NCBI GenBank assembly: GCA_045655105.1
Contig: JAZOOQ010000055.1
Location: 1 to 14,454 of the forward strand
Length of the DNA stretch: 14,454 bases
Reading direction: 5' to 3'
Source of the DNA: RGIG4140 sp045655105
GTDB taxonomy: Bacteria > Pseudomonadota > Alphaproteobacteria > CAAHEQ01 > UBA3637
Part shown: positions 13,702 to 14,454 of the stretch, piece after piece
Position numbering within the stretch: position 1 is the first letter of the stretch
Layout: each line of letters starts with the position of its first letter
Translations under genes and position numbers: made by a program
The notes under the pieces: model-generated
What the model saw: the letters and a program-made list of their open reading frames with translations, nothing else
What the model was told of the DNA's origin: nothing
Databases searched by the model: none

Positions 13702-14121
13702 ATGAGAAAAAATGAATCAGGTCGTTCAATGGTTGAAATGCTCGGCGTTTTGGCAATTATCGGTGTTCTTTCAATCGGTGGTATCGCTGGTTACACATTG
13801 TCAATGAACCGTTACCGTGCAAACGCAATTGCAGACGTTGCAAACAAATTAGCTTCTATGGCTTATGCAGACTGTATTGGTCAAACAACTGTTGACACAA
13901 CTATTACTACTGAAACATGTACTGCCAATGGTAAAACATCTGACGACTATGGTTTAGGCCAACCTGAAGGCACAACTTTAACTGTTTCAGCAATTGCAGA
14001 TGATGGTGCATCTGTTACAGCTGCATTCCCAGCTACTGTTTCAGATAGCATTCAAGAGGCATACGCATCTATCTTGGGTATTGCTACTGCTACAACTGAA
14101 AAAAAATTCAAATCACAATAA
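13702..14121 (+). CDS. Type IV pilin-like protein with atypical prepilin signal
   Basis: The 139-residue product begins with a short basic leader and a prepilin-type site: Gly7, then R-S-M-V-E, so Glu sits at +5 as in type IV pilins. The +1 residue is Arg rather than the usual Phe or Met. A hydrophobic helix (about 13-33, rich in Gly, Ile, Leu) follows. The globular part is Thr/Ala-rich with two cysteines (Cys58 and Cys73) that could form a disulfide. Such proteins assemble into pili or secretion pseudopili after cleavage by a prepilin peptidase. No pilus assembly gene is nearby. Codon use differs from the neighbours: CGT for Arg and GGT for Gly prevail over AGA and GGA, which suggests high expression. 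AGGAGA at 13689-13694 fixes the start, and a strong terminator follows. I recall this N-terminus as common in gut alphaproteobacteria, but exact role is unknown. Confidence 0.82.
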   Translation: MRKNESGRSMVEMLGVLAIIGVLSIGGIAGYTLSMNRYRANAIADVANKLASMAYADCIGQTTVDTTITTETCTANGKTSDDYGLGQPEGTTLTVSAIADDGASVTAAFPATVSDSIQEAYASILGIATATTEKKFKSQ

Positions 14122-14146
14122 TTTTTGCTTGATTGAATTAAAAAAG

Positions 14147-14172
14147 AACCGGAGAGAAATCTCCGGTTTTTT
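14147..14172 (+). terminator. Intrinsic terminator of the pilin-like gene
   Basis: CCGGAGA (14149-14155) and TCTCCGG (14160-14166) form a perfect stem with a GAAA tetraloop, extended by two A-T pairs and followed by six T (14167-14172). It lies 26 bases after the stop codon, so the pilin-like gene is a single-gene transcript. Confidence 0.93.
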
Positions 14173-14308
14173 ATATAAAAAAGATATATATCGAAATAAC
14201 AAATTTAAATCTTTAACAACCGATATTTTTAAGAAAAACAAATCATAAAATATCACAAATTCCGATATTTTTTTATCACTCACCAATAACTGAATTTATT
14301 TCCTTTGT

Positions 14309-14337
14309 TTGACATTTCATTAAAATACCTGTATCTT
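14309..14337 (+). promoter_or_regulatory. sigma70-type promoter for the gene at the window's end
   Basis: A perfect TTGACA (14309-14314), a 17-base spacer and TATCTT (14332-14337) lead to a predicted start near 14344. AGGAGA at 14349-14354 is the ribosome binding site. Upstream, between the terminator and this promoter, an 11-base direct repeat CCGATATTTTT (14220-14230 and 14262-14272) is the only visible feature. Confidence 0.72.
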
Positions 14338-14359
14338 AATATAAATTCAGGAGACCTAT

Positions 14360-14454
14360 ATGAAAAAAATTATTCTTTCTTTATTAATCGCTTTAATTAT
14401 CATCATTCCGATCGGTGGATATTTTTCAATTAAACAAGAACAAAAAAGAATGTT
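14360..14454 (+). CDS. Start of an exported or membrane-anchored protein (cut by the window edge)
   Basis: Only 31 complete codons are present. They begin M-K-K-I-I-L and continue as a strongly hydrophobic segment to about residue 23, then turn polar and basic (K-Q-E-Q-K-R-M). This is either an uncleaved N-terminal membrane anchor or a signal peptide. The start is well supported by AGGAGA at 14349-14354 and a good promoter. The rest of the gene lies outside the window, so no family can be assigned. Confidence 0.75.
   Translation, partial: MKKIILSLLIALIIIIPIGGYFSIKQEQKRM

Noticed and set aside
13626..13715. A 29-codon reading frame starting at ATG 13626 downstream of AGGAGGG and overlapping the pilin start in another frame.
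   Set aside because: The AGGAGG is about 17 bases from the ATG, too far for initiation, and both elements lie inside hairpins. A leader peptide cannot be supported from this.
13994..14248. Open frame of 84 codons overlapping the 3' half of the pilin-like gene.
   Set aside because: It is a shifted frame of the pilin coding sequence, has no ribosome binding site and runs through the terminator.
14183..14272. Palindrome GATATATATC and an 11-base direct repeat CCGATATTTTT before the last gene.
   Set aside because: Both are short and A/T-rich. The repeat copies lie upstream of the promoter at no regular spacing, so an operator cannot be claimed.

Overview
The window is AT-rich bacterial chromosome from what looks like an alphaproteobacterium, probably one of the uncultured, low-GC, host-associated (gut) lineages. 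This rests on three things: the DnaX C-terminal region (a hydrophobic 'VFPKATI'-type end), an Obg GTPase that stops after its G domain, and a pilin-like protein with the 'GRSMVEMLG' N-terminus that I recall as abundant in gut alphaproteobacterial genomes. The taxonomic call is an inference. Genes are dense, the standard code fits, most starts have a clear AAGGAG-type ribosome binding site, and no gene-free stretch exceeds 300 bases (the longest, about 270, lies between the ABC operon and the pilin gene). No tRNA, rRNA, CRISPR array or insertion sequence was seen.

Region 1 (1-4948, mostly + strand) is housekeeping: sufE (Fe-S assembly), dnaX (clamp loader), then, after an opposite-strand thioredoxin-fold lipoprotein, a tight obgE-rsfS-dsbA-like cluster that joins two ribosome-assembly/silencing factors to an exported thiol oxidoreductase. 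dnaX and obgE each have a readable sigma70 promoter (TTGACC, 17-base spacer, TATNNT). dnaX carries a run of nine A exactly where a short gamma form would be made.

Region 2 (4935-9197, - strand) holds cca (CCA-adding enzyme), a secreted SGNH/TesA-like esterase, and a 726-residue membrane metallophosphoesterase with a long helical tail built partly of exact 18-residue (54-base) repeats. A strong hairpin terminator separates the phosphoesterase from the esterase.

Region 3 (9376-10246, + strand) is a single exported alkaline phosphatase of only 280 residues. It keeps almost all of the catalytic ligands but lacks about 130 residues of the usual fold, and it is closed by a bidirectional terminator.

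Region 4 (10319-13481, - strand) is the most accessory-looking part: a three-gene operon (ABC exporter, ankyrin-repeat protein, 97-residue orphan protein) with one-base overlap or spacing between genes and a near-consensus promoter. The small orphan gene is bracketed by an 18-base direct repeat and shares its last four residues with the ankyrin protein, which suggests insertion or duplication. The ABC ATPase has lost the Q-loop glutamine.

Region 5 (13567-14454, + strand) is a pilin-like gene with codon use that looks tuned for high expression, a leader of three consecutive hairpins and its own terminator. It is followed by a promoter and the start of a further membrane-anchored or exported protein that runs off the window.
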